Source: Bartonella sp. HY328 (GTDB lineage Bacteria > Pseudomonadota > Alphaproteobacteria > Rhizobiales > Rhizobiaceae). Taken from it: a stretch of 64,000 bases of DNA. This document shows positions 62,587-64,000 of this stretch, one piece after another; the first letter of the stretch is position 1; the number at the start of each line of letters is the position of its first letter. The DNA lies in NCBI RefSeq assembly GCF_025449335.1, contig NZ_CP104883.1, forward strand, positions 1,480,501 to 1,544,500. Direction: 5' to 3'. The notes under the pieces were generated by a model. That model saw only the letters and a list, made by a program, of their open reading frames with translations. It did no database searches and was not told where the DNA came from. The position numbers and the translations under genes are program-made.

Positions 62587-64000
62587 TTATTCAGCGATAG
62601 CGGCTTCATATTCTTCGGTTAATAAAAGCCAATTGGTTTCGCTTTCTTCCAATTGCTTTATGTAATTGGCTCTTTCAATTGATTTTTGTGAGGCTTTATC
62701 GGGTGATGAAGTATAAAGGCTTCCATCACTTAATTCCGTATCTAAACTCGCTATTTTTTTCTGCAATTTTTCAATGTTCGCTTCGTATTTTTGAATTTCT
62801 TTGCGTAAAGGCGCTAATGCCTGCCTTTTATCAGCACTAAGTTTACGTTGGTCTGATTTAGGCTTTTCGGGCTCGGCGATCACTTTTTTTTTAGAGTTAG
62901 AAGATTTATTCGAGTTGAGAATTTCAATGCGATAAGCATCCATATCGCCCTCATAAACGCCAACTCCACCATCGCGAACAATCCACAAACGATCCATAGT
63001 TGCGTCGATCAAATGGCGATCATGGGCAATAAGAATAACAGCTCCGTTAAAATCGTTAAGCGCTTCAACAAGCTCGGCACGGCTATCAATATCCAAATGG
63101 TTGGTCGGCTCATCAAGGATGAGAAGATTAGGGCCATCAAAAGTCGCCAACCCCATTAAAAGCCGAGCCTTTTCACCACCTGATAATTCTTTTGCTTTGG
63201 TCATCATCTTAGCGGTGGAAAGCCCCATACGCGCCACACGAGAGCGAATTTTAGCTTCAGGTTCTTGTGGCATTAAACGCCGTACATGCTCAATGGCATT
63301 TTCATCTGGATATAAATCATCTAACTGATGCTGAGCAAAGAAGGCAACCTTTAGATTTGGTGATAGGGTGATGGTTCCGCTTTCGCCTTTTAGTCGGCCA
63401 GCAATGAGTTTGGCGAAAGTTGATTTACCATTACCGTTTGATCCCAAAAGAGCGATGCGGTCATCATTATCGATTCGTAAATCAAGATTTTTCAAAATTG
63501 GTTTATTCGGTTCATAGCCAACATCGACATTCGAAAGCGCGATAATTGGTGAGGCCGCAACTTTTTCCGCATTAGGAAAGCTAAATGGTTCTACTCCTTC
63601 GCTTTTCCAAACGGTAATTGGCTTTAATTTTTCTAGCGCTTTTAAACGTGATTGCGCTTGCTTCGCCTTGGTAGCCTTGGCACGAAACCGAGCAACAAAA
63701 GCCTCCATATGGCTTTTTTTCGCTTCTTGTTTTACAGCTTGTTTTTGCTGAAGTTCCATGGTTTCGGCGCGTTGACGTTCAAATTGGTCATAATTACCGC
63801 GCCAAAAGGTAAGTTTTTGGTTTTCCAGATGTAGGATTGATGTGGCAGCACTATTCAAAAGATCTCTATCATGGCTAATAATCACCACCGTATGAGGATA
63901 TTTTTTAATATAATCAATAAGCCACACTATACCTTCAAGATCGAGATAGTTGGTTGGTTCGTCCAATAATAAAATATCTGGCTCGGCAAATAAAACAGCT
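62587..64000 (-). CDS. ABC-F family ATPase, 5' part missing
   Basis: Truncated by the window edge: the frame stays open through 64000, reading VLFAEPDILLLDEPTNYLDLE where the first domain's Walker B begins. What is present: end of ABC domain 1, a charged Gln/Lys-rich linker (about 70-115 of the visible part), ABC domain 2 with Walker A LLGSNGNGKST, signature LSGGEKARL and Walker B LLILDEPTNHLD, then a coiled-coil C-terminal tail rich in Lys/Glu. No membrane domain. The tail fits Uup/YheS-type ABC-F proteins that act on ribosomes or DNA; I do not assign a name. Own terminator. Confidence 0.92.
   Translation of the reverse strand, partial: AVLFAEPDILLLDEPTNYLDLEGIVWLIDYIKKYPHTVVIISHDRDLLNSAATSILHLENQKLTFWRGNYDQFERQRAETMELQQKQAVKQEAKKSHMEAFVARFRAKATKAKQAQSRLKALEKLKPITVWKSEGVEPFSFPNAEKVAASPIIALSNVDVGYEPNKPILKNLDLRIDNDDRIALLGSNGNGKSTFAKLIAGRLKGESGTITLSPNLKVAFFAQHQLDDLYPDENAIEHVRRLMPQEPEAKIRSRVARMGLSTAKMMTKAKELSGGEKARLLMGLATFDGPNLLILDEPTNHLDIDSRAELVEALNDFNGAVILIAHDRHLIDATMDRLWIVRDGGVGVYEGDMDAYRIEILNSNKSSNSKKKVIAEPEKPKSDQRKLSADKRQALAPLRKEIQKYEANIEKLQKKIASLDTELSDGSLYTSSPDKASQKSIERANYIKQLEESETNWLLLTEEYEAAIAE

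Overview
The window looks like the chromosome of an AT-rich alphaproteobacterium of the order Hyphomicrobiales (Rhizobiales), probably near Brucellaceae/Bartonellaceae. The support is a CcrM-type GANTC methyltransferase of Brucella-like length, an alphaproteobacterial SOS box (GTTC-N7-GTTC) in front of lexA, the split F0 operon atpI-atpB-atpE-atpF'-atpF, NDUFA12 and DUF2155 genes side by side, the chain scpA-scpB-tatA-tatB-tatC-serS-surE-pcm-LysM/M23, and three copies of a RIME-like intergenic repeat. No rRNA, CRISPR array, insertion sequence, prophage or plasmid gene was seen. AT-richness was judged by eye, not computed.

Layout. 0-5.3 kb: a short tandem repeat, then a DUF2339/DUF3999 membrane gene pair. 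5.3-10.1 kb: a gene-poor, very AT-rich accessory stretch with small secreted or lipoprotein-like orphans, a secreted protein with a frameshifted paralogue beside it, and an Imm45-like orphan immunity gene. 10.1-12.4 kb: lexA, hfq and a proline-rich secreted protein. 12.6-16.1 kb: the sulfate activation and reduction operon cysH-cysD-cysN. 16.4-20.9 kb: universal stress protein, NfuA-type Fe-S carrier, tRNA-Ser(UGA), tRNA-Lys(UUU), a HAD phosphatase and ccrM. 21.0-25.8 kb: a YhaO/YhaN (Mre11/Rad50-like) pair. 26.1-33.3 kb: DUF2155, NDUFA12, GNAT, gatB, a lysozyme-like lipoprotein and recG. 33.4-39.7 kb: Bcr/CflA exporter, RBBP9-like hydrolase, TSUP permease, TerB-like protein, orphan cobE and a D-2-hydroxyacid dehydrogenase. 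40.1-42.8 kb: the ATP synthase F0 operon. 43.2-49.8 kb: SleB-type hydrolase, der with a YfgM-like gene, nhaA, an L,D-transpeptidase. 50.0-52.1 kb: a cytoplasmic molybdopterin oxidoreductase. 52.2-61.4 kb: nagZ, chromosome condensation (scpAB), Tat export, serS, surE, pcm and a LysM/M23 lipoprotein. 61.7-64.0 kb: an orphan membrane-anchored protein and a 5'-truncated ABC-F ATPase.

Functional themes are sulfate assimilation through APS reductase, DNA methylation and repair (CcrM, LexA, RecG, YhaNO), cell-wall turnover (SleB, YkuD, NagZ, M23, lysozyme-like lipoprotein), Tat export and energy generation. Most of the window is ordinary core genome. The observations most worth a second look are: the membrane-helix tail on CysN in place of an APS-kinase domain; a perfect 12-bp hairpin between atpE and atpF' together with a TTG start on atpB; the broken paralogue in the secreted-orphan island; the orphan immunity-like gene; the RIME-like repeats; and the lysozyme-like lipoprotein. 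I found no convincing wholly new multi-gene system.
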